Assembly: GCA_001602925.1 (NCBI GenBank)
Contig: LUZT01000003.1
Coordinates: forward strand, 37,051 to 101,050
DNA length: 64,000 nucleotides
Reading direction: 5' to 3'
Source: Chlorobiales bacterium Clorobi_01
GTDB taxonomy: Bacteria; Bacteroidota; Chlorobiia; Chlorobiales; Chlorobiaceae
The notes beneath the pieces were generated by a model, which was not told the DNA's origin, made no database searches, and saw only the letters and a program-made list of their open reading frames with translations. This document shows positions 47,163-57,231 of this stretch, in pieces. Made by a program: the position numbers and the translations under genes. Every line of letters begins with the position of its first letter. Position 1 is the first letter of the stretch.

Positions 47163-49562
47163 TCACGCCGTGGCTTCAGCCTCCGGCTGTTCGCTTGGGG
47201 CGCTGATGAGGCCCGCGTCCTCGGCACGGAGGATGATGTCTTCGATGGGCAGGTTCATCGGCGCTGGCTTGCCGTCGAGCATCGTGATGGCCACGGACGG
47301 ATGGGCCGCCATATGCTCGTTCATCGCTTTTTCCCAGCGGACCTGCGTCTCCGGATCGAGCGTGTTCCATGAAAGCCTGCCACGGCATCTGGGGAATTTC
47401 GAGCAGCCCAGCCACAACCCTCGTTTGCCGGTTCTGAGATACATCGGCGCGCCGCATTTCGGGCAGGCGAGATCGGTGGTGATCGGCGGGGTCTTGATCG
47501 GCTCGATGTGGCGCTGCTTGCTGAGATTGAGCAGCGTATTGCACTTCGGGTAGTTGGAGCAGGCAAGAAACGGACCGAGCCGGCCGTTGCGCAGGAGCAT
47601 ATGCCCTTCGCCGCACACCGGGCAGCGCACGCCGGTCTCCTTCGGTTTGGCCTTGTTGGTGGTGATCGCCTTGATGTTCTTGCACTTGGGATAGTCCGAG
47701 CAGCCGAGGAACTTGCCGCTGGTCGTCCACTTGACAATCATGTGCCCCTTGCCGCACTTTTCGCAGAGCACGGCATCTCGGTTCTGCGGAATGAGCGGAT
47801 CGCTTTTGCGGTGGCTCAGCACCGATTCGAGCGGGCGATAGAAACTGTCGAGCACCTTTTCGTACTCGTCGTCGCCCGAGGCAACCTTGTCGAGCTCGTC
47901 CTCCATCTCCGCCGTGAAGCGGACGTTGAAGAGATCGGGAAAGTTTGCCACGAGAATCACCGAGACATCTCGTCCCAGTTCGGTTGGAATGATCTTCTTC
48001 TTCTGAAGCTCGACGTAGCGCCGATCCTGAAGGGTCGAGAAGATCGAGGCGTAGGTCGATGGGCGGCCAATACCGTAGTTGTCGAGCTCCTTGACCAGAC
48101 TCGCCTCGGTGTAGCGGGCGGGCGGACGGGTAAAGCTCTGGCGGCGGTCGAGTTCGGCCATCTTGAGTTGTTCCTCGACAGCGAGACGCTCAGGCAGCTT
48201 GACGATCTGCTCCTTTTCGAGCTCTTCACGGGTGGACTTCTGCGCTTCGTAATCGAGCTCCTGCTGATCGTCATAGACCCGGAAAAAACCGGGAAAGAGC
48301 ACCTTGTTGCCGGTGGCGCGGAAAACGAACTCCTTTTTTTGATCCTCCACATCAACGCGAGTCTGCTCGATCTTGGCCGGAGCCATCATCGAGGCCACGA
48401 AGCGCTTCCAGATCAGCTCGTAGAGGCGGAACTGGTCGGGCGTCAGGTGACGGCGGAGCGATTCGGGCGTGCGAGTCACCGAGGTGGGCCGGATCGCTTC
48501 GTGCGCGTCCTGGGCGTTCTTGCCCGCCTTGCCCTGGCCACCGAAGCCCTTGTACTCCGGGCCGAACTGCTGCGAAATGTAGTCATGCGCCTGAGCGACC
48601 GCCTCGCCGCTGATGCGGGTCGAATCGGTACGCATGTAGGTGATGAGACCGGTCGCGCCCTCCGAGCCCAGGTCGATGCCTTCGTAGAGCTGCTGGGCGG
48701 TGCGCATCGTCTTCTGCGAGCCGAAACCGAGCTGGTTCGAGGCGGCCTGCTGCAACAGCGAGGTGGTGAACGGCAGCGGCTGCTTGCGCTGGATCACCTT
48801 CGGCACGATCTCGCCAATCGCAAACAGCCTGCCCTGAATGGCTGACGCGATCGCTTCGGCCTGCTCGCCGGAGGTAATGTCGGGTTTCTCGCCTTTGACT
48901 TTTACCAGCTTCGTCCGGAAGGTCTCTCCATTTTCCATGGTGAAGTCGGCGTAGATCGTCCAGTACTCCTGCGGCGTAAAGGCCTCGATCTCGGTTTCGC
49001 GCTCGCAGATCAGCCGGAGCGCCACGGACTGCACGCGGCCAGCCGAAAGGCCACGGTAGACCACATTCCAGAGGAAAGGACTGATCTTGTAGCCGACGAT
49101 CTTGTCGAGCCCCTGCCTGGTCTGCTGCGAGCGCACGAGCCGGTAGTCGATCTGCTGCGGATGGCCGATAGCCTCGATGATGGCGTTCCTGGTGATCTCG
49201 TTGAAGAGCACACGGAAGACAGGTTTCTTCGCGAAGTCGATCTCGTTGGAGATGTGCCAGGCAATGGCCTCGCCTTCGCGGTCAGGGTCAGTGGCAATCA
49301 GCACCTTGTCAGCCTCCCCGGCGAGCTTCTTGAGCTGCCGCACCACCTTCTCCTTGCCAGCGATCACTTCATAGCGCGGTTCGTAGTGGTTGTCAAAGTC
49401 GATGCCGATCTCTTTTTTCGGCAAGTCCTTGATATGACCGACTGAAGCGTAGACCGTGTAATCGTCGCCCAGATATTTGTTGATGGTTTTCGCCTTGGAT
49501 GGAGACTCGACAACGATGAGGGTCCTGTTCCTGGCCGAAGGGGTTGCGCTTTTTGAAGCCAT
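47163..49562 (-). CDS. topA: DNA topoisomerase I
   Basis: About 799 residues from ATG 49562 (MASKSATPSARNRTLIVVESPSK); the frame is open to 49679. The TOPRIM domain includes VLIATDPDREGEAIAWHI. The catalytic tyrosine is in GLITYMRTDSTRIS, and ESLRRHLTPDQFRLYELIW and TYASIFSTLQDRRYV follow. Three C-terminal zinc ribbons follow at about 615-740 (CEKCGKG...CSDYPKC, CPVCGEG...CSNYPKC, CPKCGAP...CSKFPRC). It relaxes negative supercoils. Confidence 0.97.
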   Translation of the reverse strand: MASKSATPSARNRTLIVVESPSKAKTINKYLGDDYTVYASVGHIKDLPKKEIGIDFDNHYEPRYEVIAGKEKVVRQLKKLAGEADKVLIATDPDREGEAIAWHISNEIDFAKKPVFRVLFNEITRNAIIEAIGHPQQIDYRLVRSQQTRQGLDKIVGYKISPFLWNVVYRGLSAGRVQSVALRLICERETEIEAFTPQEYWTIYADFTMENGETFRTKLVKVKGEKPDITSGEQAEAIASAIQGRLFAIGEIVPKVIQRKQPLPFTTSLLQQAASNQLGFGSQKTMRTAQQLYEGIDLGSEGATGLITYMRTDSTRISGEAVAQAHDYISQQFGPEYKGFGGQGKAGKNAQDAHEAIRPTSVTRTPESLRRHLTPDQFRLYELIWKRFVASMMAPAKIEQTRVDVEDQKKEFVFRATGNKVLFPGFFRVYDDQQELDYEAQKSTREELEKEQIVKLPERLAVEEQLKMAELDRRQSFTRPPARYTEASLVKELDNYGIGRPSTYASIFSTLQDRRYVELQKKKIIPTELGRDVSVILVANFPDLFNVRFTAEMEDELDKVASGDDEYEKVLDSFYRPLESVLSHRKSDPLIPQNRDAVLCEKCGKGHMIVKWTTSGKFLGCSDYPKCKNIKAITTNKAKPKETGVRCPVCGEGHMLLRNGRLGPFLACSNYPKCNTLLNLSKQRHIEPIKTPPITTDLACPKCGAPMYLRTGKRGLWLGCSKFPRCRGRLSWNTLDPETQVRWEKAMNEHMAAHPSVAITMLDGKPAPMNLPIEDIILRAEDAGLISAPSEQPEAEATA

Positions 49563-49882
49563 TGCGATTGATCCCTGTTGCTTTGGGATTGCGGGCAACC
49601 CGACGCCGCAGCCGGGAGATGCCTTTGCAAATAATGACGGAAAAGATAGGGCTTGCCCGCCAAAAAACAAACTTTGCAAGATTCGCGGTTATTGCCGGTG
49701 CGCTCAAGAATTTATGGCAACAGGCTTCGATCTGCGCTGGAAGCTAAGGGATTTATTGCTTATTATTACCCCAATCGACGAACAACACAGGCCACGGCTC
49801 ATCGCCTTAAGCGAGAGAGGCCATGCTGTGACACCGTTGTTCAACTCCGCCCCAATGCATAGCGACGATTTCAACGCATATC
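49563..49882. other. 320-base intergenic region, topA to amidase
   Basis: This stretch separates the divergent topA and amidase genes. It contains no reading frame I would support; the plus-strand frame from 49477 to 50016 overlaps both genes and has no family features. No tRNA, hairpin terminator or repeat stands out. It presumably holds promoters for both genes. Confidence 0.6.
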
Positions 49883-51637
49883 ATGAAAGACTCTTTATCC
49901 AGACAATTTATCAGGCCACTGAGCCTTCTGCTGTTTTTTGTGCTTTTTGCCTCCCGCCTCCTGGCCGGGCCTTCCGGAGAGGAGGTGGTGTTCTTGCAGG
50001 TCATCAATGGCCCTGAACAGGGATATACGATCAAAGTACAGGGGAGTACCCAGCCGGATGGCGTTTTTCTGGCGGACATCGGTTCCTTTGCCCGCGCCCT
50101 TCGCCTCGGCAGCGTATTCGATGGCAAGCAGATGCAGATCGACGAAGCGTTCGGCGACACGGTAACAAGCTGCATACTCCTGGAAGGCAGCGATTTCGCG
50201 GTCATCGCCTCCGCCGCAGGGGACACCCCGAAACGGGTTTTGCAGCTCGCCTCGGCTCCTGTCATACGACGGGACAAGGTCTATCTGCCGGTTGACCAGG
50301 TGTGCCGGATGTTTACGCTCTGGCTTGGCCGGCAGGTGCGATACAACGCTTCGGAGAACAGAATCGATGCCGCGCTCGGCAGCCGCTGGCCGGACGCTTC
50401 ACTGCAATCCGTCGGACGCCTGCCTAATGATGCCCTCCCCCCAAACCCGCCGGAACCGGCCACGCCGTCATCGGACGACCGCACCGATACCAGCTCCGCC
50501 GGAGGAAAAACCATGATCGACGGCATCAAGATCGAAACCCGTGCAAACGGCGCCGTTATACGATTTTCAGCTTCCGGCGGCATGCGTAATGCCTCTTTTC
50601 TCAGGCCGGACAAAAGTGGCATCCTCTATCTGACCATTGAAAATGCCACTGGAAACCCTGCTCGTCTTGCGAGAAATTATCCGGAAGGGGCAATCAAATC
50701 GATCAGTCCGGAGCTTCTCGACAGCGGGGCCTTGCAGTTCACCATTGCACTCAATATTCCGACCTCTTCGATCAAATCATCGTCGTTCAGGTATGATGCG
50801 GCAAAAAATGATTATGTCATCTCCATCATGAATGACGTCGATGTCGAAGCCATTCATTTGTCGGAAAAAGAGCGCCGCATCCAGGAGGGGCTGAGCCGTG
50901 ACGTAGACAAGTGGAAGCTCGACGCAGTGGTCATCGACGCCGGCCATGGCGGAAAAGATCCCGGAGCGATCGGCACGCAGGGCACTCATGAAAAGGATGT
51001 GGTACTGAACATCGCCCGCGACCTCGGCATGTTCATCAGGCAGAAGTGGCCCGATGTCAAGGTGATCTACACCCGCAAGGAGGACCGCTTCATTCCCCTC
51101 AAAGAGCGCGGTCAGATCGCCAACCGCTACGGCGGCAAAATCTTTGTCAGCATCCACTGCAACGCCACGGCAAACAACAGCAAGGTGCGGGGGCCGGAGG
51201 TGTACATTCTCGGCCCCCACAAAACGGATGCCGCCCTCAAGGTGGCTATGTTCGAAAACTCGGTCATCACCGGCGAGGAGAACTCCGCAGAAAAATACAA
51301 AGGCTTTTCCGACGAGTATCTCATCATGAGCAGCATGGCGCAGAGCGCCTTTGCAACGCAATCGACCGAGCTGGCGCAGGATGTGCTCCAGCGCCTGAGC
51401 CGTAACAACAGCAATAATGGCCTCGGCGTCCGGCAGGCGGGATTCATGGTGCTCTGGACTCCCTCGATGCCAAGCATTCTGGTCGAGACCGGTTACCTGT
51501 CCAACCCCTCCGAAGAAAAACTCCTGCGCGACCGCAAGGAACAGACCAAGATATCCTACGCCATTTTCCAGGGCCTGCAGCAGTATCGCTCAAGCTATGA
51601 GACCCGGATGACAACGGCGGCGCGTCCGGTCAATTGA
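49883..51637 (+). CDS. N-acetylmuramoyl-L-alanine amidase
   Basis: A 584-residue protein with a signal peptide (SRQFIRPLSLLLFFVLFASRLLA). The N-terminal 170 residues resemble copper-amine-oxidase-like/AMIN modules. Residues 220-330 form an AMIN-type beta module (GVRFSASGGMRNASFLR-like, RPDKSGILYLTIE). The C-terminal Amidase_3 domain carries the zinc ligands: VVIDAGHGGKDPGAIG, IARDLGMFIRQKWPDVKV, FVSIHCNATANNSKVRG, and the glutamate in ILVETGYLSNPSEE. It splits the muramoyl-alanine bond in peptidoglycan. Confidence 0.93.
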   Translation: MKDSLSRQFIRPLSLLLFFVLFASRLLAGPSGEEVVFLQVINGPEQGYTIKVQGSTQPDGVFLADIGSFARALRLGSVFDGKQMQIDEAFGDTVTSCILLEGSDFAVIASAAGDTPKRVLQLASAPVIRRDKVYLPVDQVCRMFTLWLGRQVRYNASENRIDAALGSRWPDASLQSVGRLPNDALPPNPPEPATPSSDDRTDTSSAGGKTMIDGIKIETRANGAVIRFSASGGMRNASFLRPDKSGILYLTIENATGNPARLARNYPEGAIKSISPELLDSGALQFTIALNIPTSSIKSSSFRYDAAKNDYVISIMNDVDVEAIHLSEKERRIQEGLSRDVDKWKLDAVVIDAGHGGKDPGAIGTQGTHEKDVVLNIARDLGMFIRQKWPDVKVIYTRKEDRFIPLKERGQIANRYGGKIFVSIHCNATANNSKVRGPEVYILGPHKTDAALKVAMFENSVITGEENSAEKYKGFSDEYLIMSSMAQSAFATQSTELAQDVLQRLSRNNSNNGLGVRQAGFMVLWTPSMPSILVETGYLSNPSEEKLLRDRKEQTKISYAIFQGLQQYRSSYETRMTTAARPVN

Positions 51638-51722
51638 CGGTTTATCCCAAGCACGGCTCCACTGTTTTCAACGACCCAACAAGCCCCTCCGTGCCATTTG
51701 AGCGGAATTTCTTTTTGCATGA

Positions 51723-51754
51723 TTGTCAACCGTCAGATAAATTCCGGTTTACAA
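51723..51754 (+). promoter_or_regulatory. BirA operator upstream of the biotin operon
   Basis: TTGTCAACC (51723-51731) and GGTTTACAA (51746-51754) are inverted around exactly 14 bases. The known bacterial BirA site is TTGTAAACC-N14-16-GGTTTACAA, so eight of nine bases match in one arm and all nine in the other. It lies 112 bases before birA. Binding of biotinyl-AMP-BirA would repress the operon when biotin is plentiful. Confidence 0.88.
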
Positions 51755-51866
51755 ATCGATTCCTGCAGCGAGTTTTTCTTTTCATATCCAGACTGTCTCC
51801 CATCATGCACGGCTTCCGTCACCACCATCTTTTGCCGCTATCGGGCGCCTCGGGCGTGGAGGCGGC

Positions 51867-52868
51867 ATGAATCCGGTGACGGCAACCATTCTGCAACGCC
51901 TCGCCGGTGATGGCGGATTTGTTTCCGGAGGCGATCTCTGTAACGAGTTGCAGATCAGCCGGAGCGCGGTGTGGAAACATATTGTCGCTCTGAGAAAAGC
52001 CGGATATGCCATTGAGGCGACAAGCGGCAAAGGGTACCGCCTCGAAAGCCTGACAGGCTCACCGGTTGCCGAAGAGGTCGCGCCGCTGCTGGCAACCGCG
52101 TCGTTCGGGCGAAACTTCATCTATCTTGAAAGCATCGATTCGACCAACCTCCTCGCGCGGGCGTCGGCGCGGGAGGGCGCGGTGGAGGGAACGGTAGTCG
52201 TTGCCGACAGCCAGACGGGAGGCCGGGGGCGGATGCGCCGCGCGTGGGTTTCGCCCGCGGGGGTGAATCTCTATTGCTCGATTGTACTGCGCCCGCCCGT
52301 GCCCTCCGTCCGGGTGCCGGAGGTTCCGCTCGTGGCGGCGGCGGCGATCCACGAAGCCGTGACTCAGGAGTGCCCCGGCCTCGCGGCCTTCATCAAGTGG
52401 CCGAACGACATCATCACGGGCGGGCGAAAGCTCTGCGGCATTCTGTGCGAGATGGAGTCCGAGCCGGACTGCACACACTTCGTGGTGGTGGGCTTCGGGC
52501 TGAACGTCAACCTCGATCCCGTACCAGAGGAGCTGCGAGAGATCGCCACCTCCATCGCCATCGAGACCGGCTCGCGAATGTCCCGAGCACGGCTGCTGGC
52601 CGCCGTGCTCAACCGCTTCGAGCAGCTCTACCGCGACTGGCTCGAAAAGGAGAATCTGGCGTTCATCCTGCCATACCTCGAAGCACACGCCTGGCTGAAG
52701 GGGCGCGAGCTGAAAATCGAGCAGTTCAACAAGGTGCTGACCGGCACCGAGGCCGGATTGTCGCCGCAGGGCCACCTCCTCTTGCGCACCGTCGATGGCG
52801 CTCTGCTGCCTGTCACTTCGGGCGAGGCTCACCTGCTTCCCGTCAACCACGAACCGAGACCCGCATGA
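51867..52868 (+). CDS. birA: Bifunctional biotin ligase/biotin repressor
   Basis: 333 residues. Residues 1-60 form a winged helix-turn-helix ([26 protein letters not shown]), so it is the DNA-binding kind of BirA. The ligase domain has [24 protein letters not shown] with the GRGRxxR loop, and [16 protein letters not shown]. It attaches biotin to carboxylase subunits and should act on the operator at 51723-51754. The stop overlaps bioB by four bases. Confidence 0.95.
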   Translation: MNPVTATILQRLAGDGGFVSGGDLCNELQISRSAVWKHIVALRKAGYAIEATSGKGYRLESLTGSPVAEEVAPLLATASFGRNFIYLESIDSTNLLARASAREGAVEGTVVVADSQTGGRGRMRRAWVSPAGVNLYCSIVLRPPVPSVRVPEVPLVAAAAIHEAVTQECPGLAAFIKWPNDIITGGRKLCGILCEMESEPDCTHFVVVGFGLNVNLDPVPEELREIATSIAIETGSRMSRARLLAAVLNRFEQLYRDWLEKENLAFILPYLEAHAWLKGRELKIEQFNKVLTGTEAGLSPQGHLLLRTVDGALLPVTSGEAHLLPVNHEPRPA

Positions 52869-53866
52869 AGTCACGACTGCATCCTGATATTGAAAAAGCT
52901 TACGGTGTGCTCGACACCGGCGAGCCGCTCTCGCTCGAACTCGCTTCGGCGCTGGGGCGGCTTCCGGACTCCGAGGTGCTCGACCTCGTATCGCTGGCCA
53001 ACCGGGTCAAGGCCCGCCACGCCGCGAACCACGGCGCGATTCACGCCTGCTCGATCATGAACGCCAAGTCGGGCGTATGCGGCGAGAACTGCCGCTTCTG
53101 CGCCCAGTCGAAGCACAACAGCGCCGAGGTCGATGTCTATGAGCTGGTCGATGAGAACAAGGTGCTCGAACAGGCGCGGAGCGCGTGGGAACAGGGCATC
53201 GGCCACTTCGGCATCGTGACCAGCGGCTACGGCTACCTGAAAGTGACGCCTGAGTTCGAGCGAATTCTTGGCATGATCGACCGGCTGCATCGCGAACTGC
53301 CCGGCCTGCATGTCTGCGCTTCGCTCGGCGTGCTCGGCGACGCGCCCGCCGCCGAACTGGCCCGCCACGGCATCGCACACTACAACATCAACATCCAGGT
53401 CGATCCGGCCCGCTACGGCGAACTGATCGCCGACACGCACGCGGTTGACGAACGGATCGAGACGATCCGGCGGCTTCGCTCGAACGGCATCGGCGTCTGT
53501 TGCGGCGGCATCCTCGGCGTCGGCGAAACGATGCAGGAACGCATCGGCATGATCTTCGCGCTGCGCGACCTCGACGTGTCGGTCATTCCGCTCAACGTAC
53601 TGGTGCCGATTGACGGCACGCCTCTCGAAGGGGCCTCGCCGGTCTCGGTGCCGGAGATCGCCAAAATCTTCGCCATCTGCCGCCTCGCGCACCCGACAAA
53701 GATCATCAAGTTTGCCGCCGGACGCGAAACCGTAATGAAGGATTTTCAGGGTCTGCTGATGCTGGCGGGAGCGGATGGCTTCCTCACCGGCGGTTACCTG
53801 ACGACGCGGGGACGCGACATTTCCACCGACCGGCAGCTCGCCGCCCAACTCTCGAAGTTCTCATGA
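52865..53866 (+). CDS. bioB: Biotin synthase
   Basis: 333 residues from ATG 52865; the frame is open upstream inside birA. The radical SAM cluster is CGENCRFC with cysteines at 72, 76 and 79, and the conserved core [17 protein letters not shown] is present. It inserts sulfur into dethiobiotin. It overlaps birA and bioF by four bases each. Confidence 0.96.
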   Translation: MKSRLHPDIEKAYGVLDTGEPLSLELASALGRLPDSEVLDLVSLANRVKARHAANHGAIHACSIMNAKSGVCGENCRFCAQSKHNSAEVDVYELVDENKVLEQARSAWEQGIGHFGIVTSGYGYLKVTPEFERILGMIDRLHRELPGLHVCASLGVLGDAPAAELARHGIAHYNINIQVDPARYGELIADTHAVDERIETIRRLRSNGIGVCCGGILGVGETMQERIGMIFALRDLDVSVIPLNVLVPIDGTPLEGASPVSVPEIAKIFAICRLAHPTKIIKFAAGRETVMKDFQGLLMLAGADGFLTGGYLTTRGRDISTDRQLAAQLSKFS

Positions 53867-55083
53867 GCGGCGGATTTACGAATGCGGGCCAGGTCGAGCC
53901 GCCGATTGTGGCCGACATCGCGGTGGAGCTTGCGAAGCTTAAAGCGAAGCAGCGCTTCCGCTCGATTCCCGCCACGGGCGAGCGGAGCGGACGGTGCGTC
54001 ACCGTTGACGGGCGCAAGCTGCTGAACCTCTCCTCGAACGACTATCTCGGCCTCGGCGCTGACCGCGAGCTGTTCAGCTCGTTCATCGCACAGATTCGGG
54101 ATGATCGGTTCGACGACGGACGCTTCGCCATGACCAGCTCCTCGTCGCGCCTTCTGACTGGCCACCACCCGGTCTGCGACCAGCTCGAATCGGCGATTGC
54201 CGCCGCCTACGGCAGCGAAGCAGCGCTCGTTTTCAACAGCGGCTACCACGCCAACACCGGCATTCTGCCCGCACTCGCCACCCGCCACGACCTGATCCTC
54301 AGCGACCGGCTCAACCACGCCAGCATCATCGACGGCCTGCGAATCGCCGACGCCGATTATCGCCGCTTCCGCCACGCCGATTATGACCACCTCGAAGAGC
54401 AGCTCGAAACTGCCGCCAGAGAGCGCTACCGGCAGATTTTCATCGTCACCGAATCGGTCTTCAGCATGGACGGCGACCTTGCCGACTTGCGTCGTCTGGT
54501 CAAGCTGAAGCGTCGTTTCGGCGCGGTGCTGATCGTGGACGAAGCGCACGGCGTAGGCGTCTTCGGCGAGCGGGGCCTCGGTCTCTGCGAAGCGCTCGGC
54601 GTGACGAAGGAGATCGACATCATCGTCGGTACTTTCGGCAAGTCACTCGCCTCCGCCGGGGCCTACGCTGTCATGCGCGGCCTCTTTCGCGAGTACCTCG
54701 TCAACACGATGCGCACCCTGATCTTCACCACCGCCCTCCCGCCAATGACGCTCGCGTGGGGCCTCGCCACCTTCACGAAACAGCTCACGATGCAACGGGA
54801 GCGCGACCATCTGCTCGGTCTCGCGGCGACCTTGCGCGGCAGCCTCCGCGAGGCGGGATTCGACGTACCCGGCGAGAGCCACATCGTACCGGTGGTGCTG
54901 GGCGAAGATCGCACGGCGGTCGAGATGGCCGGAGCGCTGCGCGAAGCGGGCTTCCACGCGCTGCCGGTACGCCCGCCGACGGTGCCCGAAAACAGCTCGC
55001 GTCTCCGCTTTTCACTCCGCGCCGACCTGACGAGCGGCGACATCGCCGCCCTTGCCGAAACCATGAAAAGAGGCGCAGCATGA
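53863..55083 (+). CDS. bioF: 8-amino-7-oxononanoate synthase
   Basis: 406 residues of the alpha-oxoamine synthase family. [34 protein letters not shown] and the PLP lysine in [18 protein letters not shown] identify it. It condenses pimeloyl-ACP or -CoA with alanine. The ATG overlaps the bioB stop, and its stop overlaps the bioG start. Confidence 0.95.
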   Translation: MSGGFTNAGQVEPPIVADIAVELAKLKAKQRFRSIPATGERSGRCVTVDGRKLLNLSSNDYLGLGADRELFSSFIAQIRDDRFDDGRFAMTSSSSRLLTGHHPVCDQLESAIAAAYGSEAALVFNSGYHANTGILPALATRHDLILSDRLNHASIIDGLRIADADYRRFRHADYDHLEEQLETAARERYRQIFIVTESVFSMDGDLADLRRLVKLKRRFGAVLIVDEAHGVGVFGERGLGLCEALGVTKEIDIIVGTFGKSLASAGAYAVMRGLFREYLVNTMRTLIFTTALPPMTLAWGLATFTKQLTMQRERDHLLGLAATLRGSLREAGFDVPGESHIVPVVLGEDRTAVEMAGALREAGFHALPVRPPTVPENSSRLRFSLRADLTSGDIAALAETMKRGAA

Positions 55084-55760
55084 AGGCGGAGTGGATCGTG
55101 CGCAAGGGCAACACGGATTTGCTGCTCTTTTTCAACGGCTGGGGCATGGATCGCCGCGTGGCCAACTGGCTCGTCTCGGTGTGGCCCGATTTGCCGGGAC
55201 GCGACATCGCCGTGCTGTACGATTATCGCAACCTGTCGATTCCCGCGTGGCTCGGCGAGGCGATGGTTGCGGCTTCGTCGGTCGATCTCGTCGCCTGGTC
55301 ACTCGGCGTGTGGGCTGCGGTGAATTCGGAACTCGAAAAGATCGAGCGCGCCGTGGCGATCAACGGCACGGCGACGCCGCTCGATGCGGAGCGAGGCATT
55401 CCGCCGGAGATTTTCGCAGGCACGCTCGAAAGCTGGAACGACGCCAACCGCAAGCGCTTCGAGCGCCGGATGACGGGCGGCGTGCCGCCGGAGATTGTCG
55501 ATGCCACACGTTCGGATCGCACCTCTGCCGACCAGCAGGCGGAGTTGCTGTCGCTTGGCGAAGCCGTCGCCAGATTTCCGGCGAAACCCACCGCTTCGTG
55601 GAAATTCTCGAAAGCGCTGATCGGTGGCCGCGACCTCATCTTTTCAGCCGAGAACCAGCGCCGCGCGTGGCGCGAGGCGGGGGTTCGCGTCGCCGAAATC
55701 GCCGCGATGCCCCACTTCCCGTTCACCCACATCGCCGGATGGAGGGAGCTTTTCGCATGA
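55080..55760 (+). CDS. bioG: Pimeloyl-ACP methyl ester esterase BioG
   Basis: 226 residues from ATG 55080; the frame upstream is inside bioF. It is an alpha/beta hydrolase of the DUF452/BioG group: LLFFNGWGMDRRV at the N-terminus, nucleophile Ser74 in LVAWSLGVWAAV, and a C-terminal histidine in PHFPFTHIAGWRELF. BioG replaces E. coli BioH in cleaving the methyl ester of pimeloyl-ACP. It overlaps bioF and bioC by four bases. Confidence 0.9.
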   Translation: MKAEWIVRKGNTDLLLFFNGWGMDRRVANWLVSVWPDLPGRDIAVLYDYRNLSIPAWLGEAMVAASSVDLVAWSLGVWAAVNSELEKIERAVAINGTATPLDAERGIPPEIFAGTLESWNDANRKRFERRMTGGVPPEIVDATRSDRTSADQQAELLSLGEAVARFPAKPTASWKFSKALIGGRDLIFSAENQRRAWREAGVRVAEIAAMPHFPFTHIAGWRELFA

Positions 55761-56539
55761 ACGGCGTGATCGACAAGCAGCTCGTGCGCCGCCGCTTCCG
55801 GCGGGCGCTGCCGACCTACGCTGGACACGCCGAGGTGCAGCGGCGCATGGCCGCGCGGCTGGTCGCGATGATCGAAAACGCCGGAGCCTCAACGCATCTC
55901 GGGCGCGTCTTCGAGTTCGGCAGCGGCTCGGCCATGCTCACCTCGATACTCTTCGAGCGCCATTCTGCGGACGAATTCTTCGCCAACGACCTCGTCGCCG
56001 AAAGCCGCGCCTTTGTCGAAAAAGCGGTAACGGGACGGAATGTCGAACGGCTGACGTTCCTGCCAGGCGACGTCGAGCGGCTCGATCCGTTGCCCGGAAA
56101 TCTCGACCTCGCCGTCTCGAACGCCACGGTGCAGTGGCTGCACGAACCGGCGCGCTTTTTCGAGCGGCTCGCGGCATCGGTGAAACCCGGCGGCATCGTG
56201 GCCTTCAGCACCTTCGGCGCGGAAAACATGCACGAAATCGCCGCGCTCGGCGAGGCGGCGCTGCCCTACCAGAGCCTCGACAAAATCGCCGCGCTCAGCG
56301 GAGAGCTGTTCGAGCTGGTCGCAATCGAAGACGAAATCGTCCGGCAGGAGTTCGACTCGCCGGAGGCGGTGCTCCGCCACATCCGCGAAACCGGCGTGAA
56401 CGGCGTAGCCCGCCGCGCCTGGACGCGCTCGCAGTACCTCGATTTTCTGCAACGCTACCGGTCGGCCTACCCGTCAGGCGAAGGCGTTACGCTCACCTGG
56501 CATCCGGTATATTGCTGTTTCAGGAGGAAAAAATCATGA
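55757..56539 (+). CDS. bioC: Malonyl-ACP O-methyltransferase BioC
   Basis: 260 residues from ATG 55757. The SAM-binding motif is VFEFGSGSAMLTSIL, and DLAVSNATVQWLHEP plus GGIVAFSTFGAENMHEI are BioC-specific. N-terminal RRRFRRALPTYAGHAEVQ is typical. It methylates malonyl-ACP to start pimelate synthesis; BioG later removes the methyl group. It overlaps both neighbours by four bases. Confidence 0.93.
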   Translation: MNGVIDKQLVRRRFRRALPTYAGHAEVQRRMAARLVAMIENAGASTHLGRVFEFGSGSAMLTSILFERHSADEFFANDLVAESRAFVEKAVTGRNVERLTFLPGDVERLDPLPGNLDLAVSNATVQWLHEPARFFERLAASVKPGGIVAFSTFGAENMHEIAALGEAALPYQSLDKIAALSGELFELVAIEDEIVRQEFDSPEAVLRHIRETGVNGVARRAWTRSQYLDFLQRYRSAYPSGEGVTLTWHPVYCCFRRKKS

Positions 56540-57231
56540 GAGGACAGGTACTCGCCATCTCCGGCATCGACACCGGCATCGGCAAAACCGTCGTCACCGG
56601 CCTGCTCGCCCGGTGCTTCGCCGAAACGGGCTGGCGGACGATCACTCAGAAAATCGCGCAGACCGGCTGCGAAGGCGTTTCGGAAGACATCGCCGAACAT
56701 CGGAAACTGATGGGTGTCGACTTGCAGGAGGCCGATCTCGATGGAACGACCTGCCCGTACCTCTTCCGATTTCCGGCCTCGCCACACCTGGCTGCCACAG
56801 TGGAGGGGCGCGAGATCGATTTCATGACGATCCGCCGCAGCACCTTCAGATTGCAGTTGCGCTACGACCTCGTGCTGCTCGAAGGGGTCGGTGGGCTACT
56901 CGTGCCGCTCACGCCGGAACTGCTCTTCGCCGACTACGTGCGCGACGCGGGCTACGGCCTCGTGCTGGTCAGCGCCTCGCGGCTCGGCAGCATCAACCAC
57001 ACACTCCTCTCGCTCGAAGCCTGTGCAACGCGCGGCATTCCTGTCCGGGCCATCATCTACAACCGCTATTTCGAGGCGGACGAACGTATCGCCGCCGACA
57101 CGCGCGAAGTGATCGCCGCCGCGCTCAAGCGCTACGGCTTCGGTGAGGCGCCGGTGATCGATCTCGACGCCAATGGCCTCGCGGCTACGGCGGACAACCT
57201 TCAACGCCTCCTCAACCCGCCTGCCCAATGA
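56536..57231 (+). CDS. bioD: Dethiobiotin synthetase
   Basis: 231 residues. The P-loop is [17 protein letters not shown], and [17 protein letters not shown] is the second signature. A strong GGAGG lies seven bases before the ATG, within bioC. It closes the ureido ring of dethiobiotin. Overlaps with bioC and bioA are four bases each. Confidence 0.95.
   Translation: MRGQVLAISGIDTGIGKTVVTGLLARCFAETGWRTITQKIAQTGCEGVSEDIAEHRKLMGVDLQEADLDGTTCPYLFRFPASPHLAATVEGREIDFMTIRRSTFRLQLRYDLVLLEGVGGLLVPLTPELLFADYVRDAGYGLVLVSASRLGSINHTLLSLEACATRGIPVRAIIYNRYFEADERIAADTREVIAAALKRYGFGEAPVIDLDANGLAATADNLQRLLNPPAQ

Noticed and set aside
49477..50016. 179-residue frame spanning the topA-amidase gap
   Set aside because: It overlaps the N-termini of two certain genes and shows no domain or start signal.
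52244..52864. The upstream extension of the bioB frame within birA
   Set aside because: The birA ligase motifs are in the other frame, and bioB has a clear ATG at 52865 overlapping the birA stop.
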